This document shows, piece by piece, positions 29,369 to 38,679 of a stretch of 64,000 nt of DNA. Made by a program: the position numbers and the translations under genes. Origin of the DNA: Pseudomonadota bacterium (lineage in GTDB: Bacteria > Pseudomonadota > Alphaproteobacteria > Acetobacterales > Acetobacteraceae); the NCBI GenBank assembly GCA_021805565.1, contig JAJZFA010000003.1:1-64000 (forward strand), read 5' to 3'. Numbering within the stretch: the stretch's first letter is position 1; every line of letters begins with the position of its first letter. The notes beneath the pieces were generated by a model. That model saw nothing but the letters and a program-made list of their open reading frames with translations. It was not told the origin of the DNA and did not search any database.

Positions 29369-30289
29369 GCTATCGGGGCGGCCGTGGTGGCGGAAACGGG
29401 GCGCTTGGCATCTGGTCTATGGTGTCGGTGGGCGAGTTTAACCGCGAACGGGGAAGCTGGCATTAATTTCCTTGGCGGTCCCAACGCCCGGCTGCTTAGA
29501 TGACGCACCCGCATCTCCGGGCGAAGTCGCTGCAAACGCCCCGCCGCTTGCGCCGGGAAATTCAACAAGTGGAGCCAGCGCGGCGAGCACATAGCGGAGT
29601 TCGTCCGCTGCGTCTCAGATTGGCTCGGCAAGCGCGCGACAGCCATTTATGCAGCCGGAAAAATCTTGGTGGGCATATCCGCACCGTGGCGCGCGAGGAC
29701 CGGGGCGGTGACGGACGGATCGAAACAGCCGGCGAAAACGCGGCCAGCCGGGGGGATGTCCAGCGCGCTGTGGGTCAGCGCATCCTGCTTGAACATGACG
29801 ACCGGACCCTGGTCCCTCCATACGCACAGCGTAATGGTTGCTCCGCGACCCGCCAAGGCGGGTGATGACGTGAACGGAATGTCATTACTCGGGTTTCAAT
29901 TGTAGTGGACACGAGAAAAGTCACCGTATCGAGCCAGTAGTGAAGATAAAGAGCCGTGTGTTGCCTACCACCAATCGGCGCCTCGAGGCTGATTTTAGCG
30001 TCCTTGGCGCTCAACCCGCTGATCTGTCCCCCACTTCCGAGACGGCATATCTGCGTGTGGATGCCGCGCCCCTTTGACCTTCAGCATGCACGTCGCCAAG
30101 TGCCGCCGCGTGTGGAACAGCGGCAGAGAGAATGGCCATGCCGCACTTGCCACTGCCGGTGTCCGCGCCCGGCGCGGCAGGCGCTTCAAGCGCCAGAAGA
30201 TCGTTGGGGGCGGGTACGGACTCATGCGGTCGCCGCACTCCGCTCGGTCATAAAGGCGGAGGCTGCGGAAGACGATGCGACTTCGGCGG
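29369..30289. other. 921 bp region, mostly non-coding or decayed
   Basis: Between priA (start) and the M91-like gene (end). Composition looks lower in GC and codon bias weaker than in flanking genes. Apart from a frameshifted minus-strand frame at 29647-30014, I see no supported gene. This is the left part of the accessory-looking segment that continues to 33.4 kb. Confidence 0.45.
29647..30014 (-). pseudogene. Possible frameshifted hypothetical gene
   Basis: Two minus-strand frames join into one plausible protein if a single frameshift near 29886 is allowed. The upstream part starts SAKDAKISLEAPIGG and runs through LYLHYWLDTVTFLVS to IETRV; the downstream part continues NDIPFTSSPALAGRGATI and ends at the stop at 29647 (…ADMPTKIFPAA). 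Together about 120 residues, no family recognised. The only start is TTG at 30014. It may be a decayed gene or a sequencing error. Confidence 0.3.
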
Positions 30290-30949
30290 TCAGCCGTTAA
30301 AATAGTCGTCGCGGTACGGCAGGCGCATCTCGACCAGGACCGGTTTCTCGTGTTTCGCGAGATTATCGTTCTCAAGCGTCCGTCGTGGCCCGTTTCCGAA
30401 ATCCTTTTCCCATTCCGCTGCCGCCGCCGCCATCACAATCTTCTTGCCCCCATAATTCCCCTTGTAACTGGTTACGGAAGGGCTCGTGTTGACGAAATTG
30501 TCTCTCTCCGATGTGACCCGGCCTTCGCCCGCTCTGACGTTGTTCTCCAGTATCTTGGCGTATAATCCTTCATACCAGCCTGGATTGTCGATACACTGTT
30601 TGGCGTGGCCGACCTCATGAAGCAGGCTTACGCCAAGGGGGATTTGTTGCCCTTTGATGGTCATCGGCGTGTTGATATTTACTACGGCCACGCCCCCGGT
30701 GTATTTGGCCGCCGTACCTCCGGCCAGCGCGCTCGGAGCCATGTGCAACGAGTCAGACCCCGCGTCCACGAGCAGAATCCCGACGATCGAGCCGCTGCTC
30801 TGTAGGAAGCCCAAAATCTCCTGAGCCTTCGACACGTTCATCAGCTGACCCCATATCTCGAGATATTTTTGCTTGAGGTTTGCCGCCAAAGGCGAAGTCA
30901 GCGAACCGCTCCGGACGGTCAGCGTGGAGTCAACTAATTCAAGCGCCAT
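30290..30949 (-). CDS. M91-like (NleD-type) zinc metallopeptidase
   Basis: 219 residues. HEVGH at 111-115 is a zincin active site (two His ligands and the catalytic Glu). The C-terminal stretch ENDNLAKHEKP followed by RLPYRDDY resembles the conserved end of peptidase family M91, which includes type III effectors such as NleD and many uncharacterised proteins of non-pathogens. No signal peptide, secretion signal or chaperone gene is visible. The ATG at 30949 has AAGGA at proper distance; a TTG two codons earlier is less likely. Substrate and third metal ligand are not identifiable. Codon use is less GC-biased than in neighbours, hinting at transfer. Confidence 0.6.
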   Translation of the reverse strand: MALELVDSTLTVRSGSLTSPLAANLKQKYLEIWGQLMNVSKAQEILGFLQSSGSIVGILLVDAGSDSLHMAPSALAGGTAAKYTGGVAVVNINTPMTIKGQQIPLGVSLLHEVGHAKQCIDNPGWYEGLYAKILENNVRAGEGRVTSERDNFVNTSPSVTSYKGNYGGKKIVMAAAAAEWEKDFGNGPRRTLENDNLAKHEKPVLVEMRLPYRDDYFNG

Positions 30950-31234
30950 GTTCAAGTCCTTCCATAAGCCTCTTCGCGCTACCTAAGCGGTCAACGTCGC
31001 ATCGAGTAACCGGTGACGTCAACAATCGCTGGGGCGTCCCATTCCATGCGGCCGGTTTTACGCCGTTCGCGGGTGGGCACTATCGGCCTCCGCAACGGGA
31101 TGCTCCGGCCCGGTTCGTCGGGCCTGCGGGCGCGGCCGCGGACGGCCGGTCCGTCCAGGGCGCATCCCTATTGCCAAAAAATATGCTATGCCAGCCTTGC
31201 GCACCGCAAACCCGCCCACTGAAAATTCGCACCG
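30950..31234. other. Divergent intergenic region
   Basis: 285 bp between the M91-like gene (minus) and the AlbA_2/ATPase gene (plus), so it should hold both promoters. No operator-like palindrome or confident -35/-10 pair was found. Confidence 0.35.
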
Positions 31235-32422
31235 ATGTTGACCGACGACGAACTCCGCCAACGGCTCCGCAGCCTGGAAGCATTCAACGCCGAACGCACG
31301 GAATCCGCCCGAAACGCCGATAAGCTCGGCGAGGCGATCTGCGCCTTCGCGAACGATCTGCCGGACAGCCGGACCATCGGCATCTTGTTCCTCGGTGTGC
31401 GGGATAATGGCGACTGCGCCGGCCTCGAGATCACCGAGCAGGTGATCCAGACGCTGCTGGGGTTCGGACGCGACGGACATATTCTCCCGCTGCCGAACAT
31501 CCATGTCCGCACGATCACACTAGACGGCTGCACCATGGCGGTGACCGAAGTCACGCCATCCGACAGCCCGCCGGTGCGCTTCAAGGGCCGCATTTGCGTG
31601 CGGTTTGGCCCATCCCGCGCCTATGCGACCCCCGAACAGGAACGGCGATTGACTGAACGGCAGCGGCGCGCAGTGGTTCCGTTCGACCAGCAACCGGTCG
31701 CTGGCTCAGCATTGACCGATCTCAACTTGTCGATCTTTCAGTTGGAATACCTGCCAGCCGCGATCGCTCCCGACGTATTACGAGAAAACGGGAGAGAGGT
31801 CGTTGATCAGCTTCGGGCACTCAAACTGCTCAGCCCGGACGGTGTACCCACCGCCGCCGGCATCCTGGTGCTGGGGCGCGACCCCCGCAACTGGCTGCCC
31901 GGCGCCTATATTCAATTCGTGCGCTACGCCGGAACAGAAGTAACCGATACGATCCGCGATCAGAAAGAGATCGACGGGCCGTTATCGGAACTGCTCCGCC
32001 GGCTGGACGATGTGCTAGAGGCGAATATCGCTCGGCGCAGCGATTTGTCCGGGCTTTCCACCAGCGAGCGACCGGATTATCCAATTTTGGCATTGCAGGA
32101 ACTCGCACGCAACGCGGTGATTCACCGGACCTATACGGGAACCTATGCACCGGTGCGGCTGACCTGGTTCGACGACAGGGTGGAAATCACCAGCCCCGGT
32201 GGTCCGTTCGGCGCCGTTTCGATCGCCAATTTCGGCCGGCCGGAGGCAACCGATTACCGCAACCCGGTGCTGGCATCCGCCGCCAAGGACCTGGGATACG
32301 TGCAACGTTTCGGCTCCGGCATACCGCGGGCGGGTCTGGCCTTGAAGCGGAATGGCAATCCGCCGGCGGCTTTTCAGGCCGAGGCCGATTTCGTTCACGT
32401 CACGATTGGGGCGGCGCCATGA
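31235..32422 (+). CDS. AlbA_2 (Schlafen-type) domain plus GHKL ATPase-like protein
   Basis: 395 residues. The N-terminal ~130 residues match the AlbA_2 putative nucleic-acid-binding domain (ESARNADKLGEAICAFAND, then GILFLGVRDNGDCAGLEI and PVRFKGRICVRFG). After a winged-helix-like middle (about 160-215), the C-terminus is the HATPase_c_4 type: LQELARNAVIHRTY (N box), DDRVEITSPGGPFGA, and YRNPVLASAAKDLGYVQRFGSGI. Such proteins are annotated as transcriptional regulators or as parts of defence loci; actual function is unknown. The last four bases overlap the start of the ParA-like gene (ATGA), so the two are almost certainly made together. Confidence 0.8.
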   Translation: MLTDDELRQRLRSLEAFNAERTESARNADKLGEAICAFANDLPDSRTIGILFLGVRDNGDCAGLEITEQVIQTLLGFGRDGHILPLPNIHVRTITLDGCTMAVTEVTPSDSPPVRFKGRICVRFGPSRAYATPEQERRLTERQRRAVVPFDQQPVAGSALTDLNLSIFQLEYLPAAIAPDVLRENGREVVDQLRALKLLSPDGVPTAAGILVLGRDPRNWLPGAYIQFVRYAGTEVTDTIRDQKEIDGPLSELLRRLDDVLEANIARRSDLSGLSTSERPDYPILALQELARNAVIHRTYTGTYAPVRLTWFDDRVEITSPGGPFGAVSIANFGRPEATDYRNPVLASAAKDLGYVQRFGSGIPRAGLALKRNGNPPAAFQAEADFVHVTIGAAP

Positions 32423-33417
32423 AGACGATCGGATTCTTTAACAATAAGGCCGGTGTCGGAAAAACCACTCTGGTTTACCATGTTGCGTGGATGTTATCGG
32501 AAATGGGCATTCCGGTCGTCGCCGCCGATTTCGATCCGCAGGCCAATCTGACCAGCGCGTTTCTACCGGATGACCGGCTGGAGGAAATCTGGAATGACCC
32601 CGGCGCGCTGACCGTCGCCGGCGCCATCCGGCCGCTGATCGAGCGGGAAGGCGACCTCGTCGCGCCGATGACCGAACGTGTAGGCGATACTATTCGGCTG
32701 ATCGTGGGCGACCTCGCTCTATCCCGGTTCGAGGATGTGCTGTCGGAGGTATGGCCGAAATGCCTGTCGCGCGATATCGGCGCATTCCTGGTCACCAGCG
32801 CCTTTCACCGACTTGTCAGGCTGGCCGCCAAGGAAGCCGATGCCGATCTGGCGCTGATCGATGTCGGCCCCAATCTTGGCGCCATCAACCGGGCCGCCCT
32901 TCTCGCCTGCGATCACGTCGTCATCCCGCTCAGTACCGACCTGTATTCGCTGCAAGGATTGCGGAACGTGGGTCCCGCGCTGCTTGGCTGGCGAACCGAG
33001 TGGACCGACCGTCTCAACCGGCGGCCGGACGGGCCGCTCGATTTGCCGGACGGGTCGATGACCCCCGCCGGGTATGTTGTCATGCGCCATTCGGTTCGGA
33101 TGGACCGGCCCGCGCGCGCGTTCGGCAAGTGGATGGCGCGTATCCCGGCGGACTACGCTCAATCGGTGCTTACGCAATCCGGACAGGTGCATCCTGTCGA
33201 TTCGGACCCGAATTGTCTGGCACTCTTGAAGGATTTCCGGTCGTTGATGCCGCTGGCGCAAGAAGCACGCAAACCGATGTTTCTGCTGAAACCGGCCGAC
33301 GGAGCCTTCGGCGGTCATCAGCACGCGGTGCAGGATTGCTATCGGGCTTTCCGGGCGCTGACCGAAGCCATCCTCGGCCGCACGGTGGGCGGCGATAGCG
33401 ACGCAAACCGCGTCTAA
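32419..33417 (+). CDS. ParA/MinD-type ATPase, no ParB partner
   Basis: 332 residues of the deviant-Walker ParA family. [10 protein letters not shown] at 8-17 has the signature Lys10 and P-loop Lys15; ADFDPQANL (Walker A') and [11 protein letters not shown] (Walker B) follow. It is longer than chromosomal ParA and has an inserted region (about 195-250) plus a C-terminal extension. No parB or parS-like repeat is nearby; the overlapping AlbA_2/GHKL gene is the likely partner. The 3' end overlaps the convergent purH by 4 bp. Confidence 0.85.
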   Translation: MKTIGFFNNKAGVGKTTLVYHVAWMLSEMGIPVVAADFDPQANLTSAFLPDDRLEEIWNDPGALTVAGAIRPLIEREGDLVAPMTERVGDTIRLIVGDLALSRFEDVLSEVWPKCLSRDIGAFLVTSAFHRLVRLAAKEADADLALIDVGPNLGAINRAALLACDHVVIPLSTDLYSLQGLRNVGPALLGWRTEWTDRLNRRPDGPLDLPDGSMTPAGYVVMRHSVRMDRPARAFGKWMARIPADYAQSVLTQSGQVHPVDSDPNCLALLKDFRSLMPLAQEARKPMFLLKPADGAFGGHQHAVQDCYRAFRALTEAILGRTVGGDSDANRV

Positions 33418-34988
33418 TGCCGGAAATGCCGCATCCCGGTGAACACCATCGCCAGCCCCGCTGCATCCGCCGCCGCGATCACCTCGGCATCGCGGATCGA
33501 CCCGCCCGGCTGAATCACCGCCGTCGCGCCGGCCGCGACCGCCGCTTCCAGCCCGTCGGCGAACGGGAAGAATGCGTCGGACGCGACCACGCTGCCCAGG
33601 GTCAGACGATCCGGCAGGCCCGCCGCCTTCGCCGCTTCCTCGGCCTTCCACGCCGCGATACGCACGGAGTCTACCCGGTTCGGCTGGCCGCAGCCGATCC
33701 CCACCGTCGCGCCCGCCTTGGCATAAACGATGGCATTCGACTTCACGTGCTTGCAGACCCGGAACGCGAACAGCAAATCGGCCATCTCGGCATCCGTCGG
33801 CGTCCGGCGGGTGACGACCCGGACATCCCCTGCCCCAATCCGCCCGCCATCGCGGGTTTGCGCCAGGAAGCCGCCCGACACGCTGCGAAATGTCAGCCCG
33901 GCGGACGCGGGGTCCGGCATGCCGCCGGTCAGCAAGACCCGCAAATTTTTCTTGCGCGCCAGCACCGCTTTCGCCGCGTCGTCCGCATCGGGAGCGATAA
34001 TAACCTCGGTGAAAATCGCGGAAATCCTCTCGGCCGAAGCCGCATCCAGCGTGCGATTCACCGCGACGATACCGCCATAGGGCGACACCGGATCGCAGCG
34101 GAACGCCGCGTCCCAGGCATCGGCCAGCCGAACCGCGGTGGCGACGCCGCAAGGTGTGGCATGCTTGATAATCGCGATCGCCGGGGCATCGAACTCCGAC
34201 ACGCATTCGAACGCCGCGTCGGTGTCGTTAAGATTGTTGTACGACAGCTCCTTACCCTGGATTTGCACCGCGCTGGCCACGCCCAACCGTCCGGCCGAAC
34301 CATAGAACGCCGCCGCCTGATGCGGATTTTCGCCGTAGCGCAGCGTCTGCCGTAGAGTCCCGGACACAGTCAGGCGACCGGGGAACACGTCCTGACGCTG
34401 TCCGTCGAACCATATGGCGATGGCGGAATCATAGGCCGCCGTCCTTGCGTAAGCCTGCCCGGCCAGGCGGCGGCGCAATGCCAGATCGGTGCCGCCCTTC
34501 GCGCCCAGCGCGTCCAGCACGTCCCCGTATTGATCGGGATCGGTCAGAACCGTCACAAAATCATGGTTTTTAGCCGCTGCCCGGATCAGTGCGGGGCCGC
34601 CGATGTCGATGTTCTCCACGCAGTCATCGAATGGCGCGCCTTTGGCCACGGTCGCCTCGAACGGGTAAAGGTTAACCGCCACCAGGTCGATCGGCGCGAT
34701 GCCGTGCGCCCGCATCTGCGCGATGTGTGCGGGCACGTCGCGCCGCGCCAGGATGCCGCCATGGATTTGCGGCACCAGGGTTTTGACCCGTCCGTCCATG
34801 ATTTCGGGGAAGCCGGTGTGGTCCGACACTTCCTTGACCGGCACGCCGGCGTCGCGCAGCGCTTTCGCCGACCCGCCGGTGGACAGTATCTCCACACCCT
34901 GGTCCGCAAGTACCCGGGCGAACGGCACCAACCCGGTTTTGTCGGACACGGAAATCAGCGCCCGGCGAATGGGAACGATATCGGTCAT
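33414..34988 (-). CDS. purH: Bifunctional AICAR formyltransferase / IMP cyclohydrolase
   Basis: 524-residue enzyme for the last two steps of de novo purine synthesis. The N-terminal IMP cyclohydrolase domain (about 1-200) begins [13 protein letters not shown] with [14 protein letters not shown] and [15 protein letters not shown]. The C-terminal transformylase has [33 protein letters not shown] and [14 protein letters not shown]. Usual length. Downstream of a GT4 and tsaE on the same strand, 42 bp after the GT4 stop. Confidence 0.95.
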   Translation of the reverse strand: MTDIVPIRRALISVSDKTGLVPFARVLADQGVEILSTGGSAKALRDAGVPVKEVSDHTGFPEIMDGRVKTLVPQIHGGILARRDVPAHIAQMRAHGIAPIDLVAVNLYPFEATVAKGAPFDDCVENIDIGGPALIRAAAKNHDFVTVLTDPDQYGDVLDALGAKGGTDLALRRRLAGQAYARTAAYDSAIAIWFDGQRQDVFPGRLTVSGTLRQTLRYGENPHQAAAFYGSAGRLGVASAVQIQGKELSYNNLNDTDAAFECVSEFDAPAIAIIKHATPCGVATAVRLADAWDAAFRCDPVSPYGGIVAVNRTLDAASAERISAIFTEVIIAPDADDAAKAVLARKKNLRVLLTGGMPDPASAGLTFRSVSGGFLAQTRDGGRIGAGDVRVVTRRTPTDAEMADLLFAFRVCKHVKSNAIVYAKAGATVGIGCGQPNRVDSVRIAAWKAEEAAKAAGLPDRLTLGSVVASDAFFPFADGLEAAVAAGATAVIQPGGSIRDAEVIAAADAAGLAMVFTGMRHFRH

Positions 34989-35030
34989 GGCGGCTTGGTC
35001 CCGTTATGCTGCAAGCGCGGCGGGATAAAC

Positions 35031-36137
35031 CTACAGGCCCAGCAGGTCCAGGGTGCGCGACAGGACTTTAGCCTCATCGTAGCGATCCAGCGCTCGGCAG
35101 CGGCCCGCCTGTCCCATCCGCGCGCGTAAATCCGGATCGCGAACCAGCCGGTTCAGCGCCGTTCCGAGTGCCGCGGCGTCCCCGGCGTGGACCTGAAATC
35201 CGGTTACGCCGTCCACCACCTGTTCGGCGGGTCCGCGGACATTGGTGGCCACAACGGGCAGCGCGGTCAGCATGGCCTCGATCACCGACATCGGCAGGCC
35301 CTCGAAGCGGCTCGGCAAGGTAAAAATATCGGCGGCAGCCAGCAACGACGCAATGTCGGAGCGATAACCGAGCAGGCGCAGGCGGTGGCCGAGGGGGGCG
35401 GCGCGCAGCAGGGCGGCCATATCGGCGCCGCGGTCGCTGTCCAGGCGTTCGCCCACGACCCAGAGTTCCGCATGTGGCACGGATCGCATCGCCTCGGCGA
35501 GTTCGGGATAGCCTTTGTGCCAGACCAGTCTGGATACCGCGATAATCGCGACCCGGTCGTCCGGAACACCGAGTTCGGTCCGGATGCGCGCGCGGGCCGC
35601 CGGGTCGGGGCGGAAAACAGTTGGATCGCGGCCGTTGCGAACGGCCTCGGCATGCGATGCTATGTGCAGGCGGCGGGCATCGCGCGCCTCGGCTTCCGAC
35701 ACGGTTAGAAAAACATCGGTGAGTCGCGCGGCGATCCATTCCATGACGAAGGACAGGCCCCGGCGGGGCAGCGATGAATCGGCGTGGTTGAACAGGAAGC
35801 CGTGGCAGGTGTAGGCGACTTTGGGTACCCCGGCGACGCGGGCGGCGAGCCGCGCCAGGAATCCGCTGATCGGCATGTGGGCATGCACAAGATCGGGTTT
35901 TTCCGCGCGCAGGATCGCGACAAGCGCCATAAATGCCCGCACATGCGCCAGCGGCGACAGGCGGCGGACGAAAGGAATGGCGACGACGCGGAAGCCTTCC
36001 GCCCGGACATCAGCCAGCAGCGGTCCTTCGGCGCAGGCGCCGGCGACGTCGTGGCCACGGGCACGGATGGCGCGCATCAGCGGCAGCAGGAAGTGACGCA
36101 GCGAAAAATCGACGTTGGTTATTTCGACGACTTTCAT
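35031..36137 (-). CDS. Family 4 glycosyltransferase
   Basis: 368-residue GT-B fold retaining glycosyltransferase. N-terminal domain with RHFLLPLMRAIRARGHDV and VHAHMPISGFLARLAA; C-terminal donor-binding domain with VSRLVWHKGYPELAEAM, LLGYRSDIASLLAAADIF and the E-x7-E motif in FEGLPMSVIEAM. The start ATG at 36137 overlaps the tsaE stop (4 nt). The frame is open further upstream but that part is tsaE antisense-frame. Acceptor unknown; probably envelope polysaccharide. Confidence 0.88.
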   Translation of the reverse strand: MKVVEITNVDFSLRHFLLPLMRAIRARGHDVAGACAEGPLLADVRAEGFRVVAIPFVRRLSPLAHVRAFMALVAILRAEKPDLVHAHMPISGFLARLAARVAGVPKVAYTCHGFLFNHADSSLPRRGLSFVMEWIAARLTDVFLTVSEAEARDARRLHIASHAEAVRNGRDPTVFRPDPAARARIRTELGVPDDRVAIIAVSRLVWHKGYPELAEAMRSVPHAELWVVGERLDSDRGADMAALLRAAPLGHRLRLLGYRSDIASLLAAADIFTLPSRFEGLPMSVIEAMLTALPVVATNVRGPAEQVVDGVTGFQVHAGDAAALGTALNRLVRDPDLRARMGQAGRCRALDRYDEAKVLSRTLDLLGL

Positions 36138-36589
36138 GGGCTGAGAACGTGCCTGCGTTCGTCCCAGCCGGTTAGCGTCGCTTCCCTTGCGTCGCCTTCG
36201 GCAAGCCTCAGGGCGATTGTCAGTGCCCCGTCTGGCCGCAGCGCACCGAGCCGATCCGGCCATTCCACCAGGACGATGCCGTCCAGGGCGTCGTCCCAAT
36301 CCAGTTCGGTCAGCGACCCGGCCTTATCGAGACGCCATAAATCATAGTGAAACACCGAACCGATTGTCGTGTCGTATAGTTGCACCAGCGTAAACGACGG
36401 GCTGGGCACCTCCATCGCCGGATCGCCCGCCGCAGCGCGCAGAAACGCGCGCGCGAAGGCGGTTTTCCCCGCGCCAAGCGGCCCTTCCAGCAGGATGCAG
36501 TCGCCGGGGCGAACGATGGCGGCCAACCGGGCGGCCAGCGCTTCCGTGGCGGCAAGATCCGGCAGCAGGACAATCGAGGACACAAGCAT
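36134..36589 (-). CDS. tsaE: tRNA threonylcarbamoyladenosine ATPase TsaE
   Basis: 151-residue ATPase that drives the TsaBDE complex making t6A37 in ANN-decoding tRNAs. Walker A is [16 protein letters not shown] near residue 36; [17 protein letters not shown] and LVEWPDRL are family signatures. Start placed at the ATG at 36589, since conserved sequence begins there; the upstream codons have no family match. Overlaps the GT4 gene. Confidence 0.92.
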   Translation of the reverse strand: MLVSSIVLLPDLAATEALAARLAAIVRPGDCILLEGPLGAGKTAFARAFLRAAAGDPAMEVPSPSFTLVQLYDTTIGSVFHYDLWRLDKAGSLTELDWDDALDGIVLVEWPDRLGALRPDGALTIALRLAEGDAREATLTGWDERRHVLSP

Positions 36590-36693
36590 TAGACCAATCT
36601 GAACCATTGCCGGAGTCGCATACAACAGTTCGGGTTTCTCGGCAGTGCGCCGCATGCTACAGCACCGGCTCAATCGGAAACCGTGGAAGTTCC

Positions 36694-37998
36694 ATGAACC
36701 AGCACAGCACCGCCGCCAACACGCAGCGCTTTTTTTCCGCTCCCCTGGCGGAAACCGATCCCGAACTGGCCGCCGCCATCCGGGATGAATTCGATCGCCA
36801 GCAAGACGGCATCGAACTGATCGCGTCGGAGAACATTGTCTCGGCCGCCGTCCTGGAAGCGCAAGGGTCGGTACTGACCAATAAATACGCCGAGGGTTAT
36901 CCCGGCCGCCGGTATTATGGCGGCTGCGTCTATGTGGATGTGGCGGAAAACCTTGCCATCGAGCGGGCGAAGCAGTTGTTCGGCTGCACGTTCGCCAACG
37001 TGCAGCCGCATTCCGGCGCGCAGGCCAACCAGACGGTCTTTCTCGCGCTGCTGGGGCCGGGCGACACCATTCTGGGCATGAGTCTCGCCGCCGGGGGCCA
37101 TCTGACCCACGGCGCGGCCCCGAACATGTCCGGTAAGTGGTTCAAGGCCGTTCAATACGGTGTCCGCAAGGATGACGGCATCCTGGATTATGAGGAACTG
37201 GAGCATCTCGCCCGCACCGAAAAGCCGAAACTCATCATTGCCGGCGGATCGGCTTACCCTCGTTTCATCGACTTTCCCCGCATTCGCGCGGTCGCGGACG
37301 AGGTAGGCGCGTATTTTATGGTGGATATGGCGCACTTCGCGGGTCTGGTCGCGGCCGGCCTGTTCCCTAGCCCGCTGCCGCACGCGCATGTGGTCACCAC
37401 CACCACCCACAAGACCCTGCGCGGACCGCGCGGCGGCATGGTTCTGTCCAACGACGCGGAACTGGGAAAGAAAATCAATTCCGCCTTATTTCCCGGATTG
37501 CAGGGCGGCCCGTTGATGCACGTTATCGCCGGCAAGGCGGCGGCGTTCGGCGAGGCGTTGCGTCCGGAATTCCGCCTGTATCAGAAGGCGGTGCAGGACA
37601 ATGCCCGCGTGCTCGCCGAAACGCTGAAGCAACGGGGCCTCGATATCGTCAGCGGCGGCACCGACAGCCATTTGATGCTTGTCGATCTGCGGCCTAAGCG
37701 CGTCACCGGCAAAACCGCCGAAGCCAGCCTGGAACGCGCGCACATGACGGCCAACAAGAACGCCATTCCGTTCGATCCGGAAAAACCCGCGATTACGTCC
37801 GGCATCCGGCTGGGTTCGCCCGCGGGGACCACACGCGGCTTCGGTACTGACGAATTTCGTGCCATCGGCCTGATGATCGATGAGGTTCTGGAAGGTCTCG
37901 GCCAGTCCAATGACGGCGCCAACACCGCCATCGAGCAGGCGGTCGGCGCACGCGTGAAAGAATTATGCGCGCGCTTCCCGCTGTATCCGTCGCGGTGA
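36694..37998 (+). CDS. glyA: Serine hydroxymethyltransferase
   Basis: 434-residue PLP enzyme converting serine and tetrahydrofolate to glycine and methylene-THF. [41 protein letters not shown] and the Schiff-base Lys in [13 protein letters not shown] are all present. The start at 36694 is 30 codons into the frame, as judged from the family N-terminus. First gene of a conserved glyA-nrdR-rib-nusB run; nrdR begins 7 bases after the stop. Confidence 0.96.
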   Translation: MNQHSTAANTQRFFSAPLAETDPELAAAIRDEFDRQQDGIELIASENIVSAAVLEAQGSVLTNKYAEGYPGRRYYGGCVYVDVAENLAIERAKQLFGCTFANVQPHSGAQANQTVFLALLGPGDTILGMSLAAGGHLTHGAAPNMSGKWFKAVQYGVRKDDGILDYEELEHLARTEKPKLIIAGGSAYPRFIDFPRIRAVADEVGAYFMVDMAHFAGLVAAGLFPSPLPHAHVVTTTTHKTLRGPRGGMVLSNDAELGKKINSALFPGLQGGPLMHVIAGKAAAFGEALRPEFRLYQKAVQDNARVLAETLKQRGLDIVSGGTDSHLMLVDLRPKRVTGKTAEASLERAHMTANKNAIPFDPEKPAITSGIRLGSPAGTTRGFGTDEFRAIGLMIDEVLEGLGQSNDGANTAIEQAVGARVKELCARFPLYPSR

Positions 37999-38004
37999 GC
38001 GGCA

Positions 38005-38466
38005 ATGCGCTGTCCGTTCTGCGGTTTCGACGATACTCAGGTGAAGGACAGCCGTCCGACCGAGGATAACGGCGCGATTCGTCGCCGCCGCTCTTGCGGC
38101 AATTGCGGCCAGCGCTTCACCACGATCGAACGGGTGCAGTTGCGCGAACTGACGGTGGTGAAATCCGACGGCCGGCGCGTACCGTTCGACCGCGATAAGC
38201 TGGCTCGGTCGATCCGGATTTCGATGCGTAAACGGCCCATCCAGGAGGAACGGATCGAGCGGATCGTCAATTCCGTCGTCCGGCAGTTGGAAGCGTCCGG
38301 CGACAGCGACGTGCCCAGCAAGCAGATCGGCGAACTGGTGATGGACACGCTGAAGGAACTGGACAAAGTGGCGTATGTCCGGTTCGCGAGCGTGTATCGC
38401 AACTTCCGCGAGGCGAAGGATTTCGAGGATTTCGTGGGCGGCCTGGGACCGGTGGCGGAGGCGTAG
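38005..38466 (+). CDS. nrdR: Transcriptional repressor NrdR
   Basis: 153-residue ATP/dATP-sensing repressor of ribonucleotide reductase genes. N-terminal zinc ribbon CPFCG ... CGNCGQRF within residues 3-37, then an ATP-cone ([20 protein letters not shown]). Standard length. Located between glyA and ribD, the usual proteobacterial arrangement. Confidence 0.96.
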   Translation: MRCPFCGFDDTQVKDSRPTEDNGAIRRRRSCGNCGQRFTTIERVQLRELTVVKSDGRRVPFDRDKLARSIRISMRKRPIQEERIERIVNSVVRQLEASGDSDVPSKQIGELVMDTLKELDKVAYVRFASVYRNFREAKDFEDFVGGLGPVAEA

Positions 38467-38516
38467 GGTGACTCGCGCGGGCATCCCCGTGGCATGCCGG
38501 GCGCCGGGCGCCCCTC

Positions 38517-38610
38517 TGTGTCATGACCGGGCTTGGCCCGGTCACCCACGGCTTGCCTGCGTTCGGCCCCTGGAGTCGTGGGTGACCGGGCCAAGCCCGG
38601 TCATGACACA
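38517..38610. repeat. REP/BIME-like 34 bp inverted repeat
   Basis: Arms 38517-38550 and 38577-38610 are perfect inverted repeats of 34 bp around a 26-base loop. Each arm contains its own small hairpin (ACCGGGC-TTG-GCCCGGT). The unit TGTCATGACCGGGCTTGGCC resembles short palindromic repeats abundant between genes in alphaproteobacterial genomes. It lies between nrdR and ribD and could attenuate or stabilise transcripts. Confidence 0.85.
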
Positions 38611-38627
38611 AACAGTGGCAAATGCCC

Positions 38628-38651
38628 AACGGGCCAGGTCCGGCCATGACA
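38628..38651. repeat. Degenerate third REP arm
   Basis: A 24 nt stretch that matches the right REP arm at 20 of 24 positions in the same orientation. It lies 17 bases after the main inverted repeat and 28 bases before the ribD start, which suggests an eroded neighbouring copy. Confidence 0.5.
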
Positions 38652-38679
38652 TGCCAACGGTCAGCCCGGTGCCCTCGCG

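Noticed and set aside
32419-33417. Chromosome or plasmid partition locus
   Set aside because: ParA-like only; no ParB, no parS-like repeats and no replication genes nearby.
38467-38679. FMN riboswitch ahead of ribD
   Set aside because: The region is occupied by a REP-like palindrome; no FMN aptamer signature was recognised.
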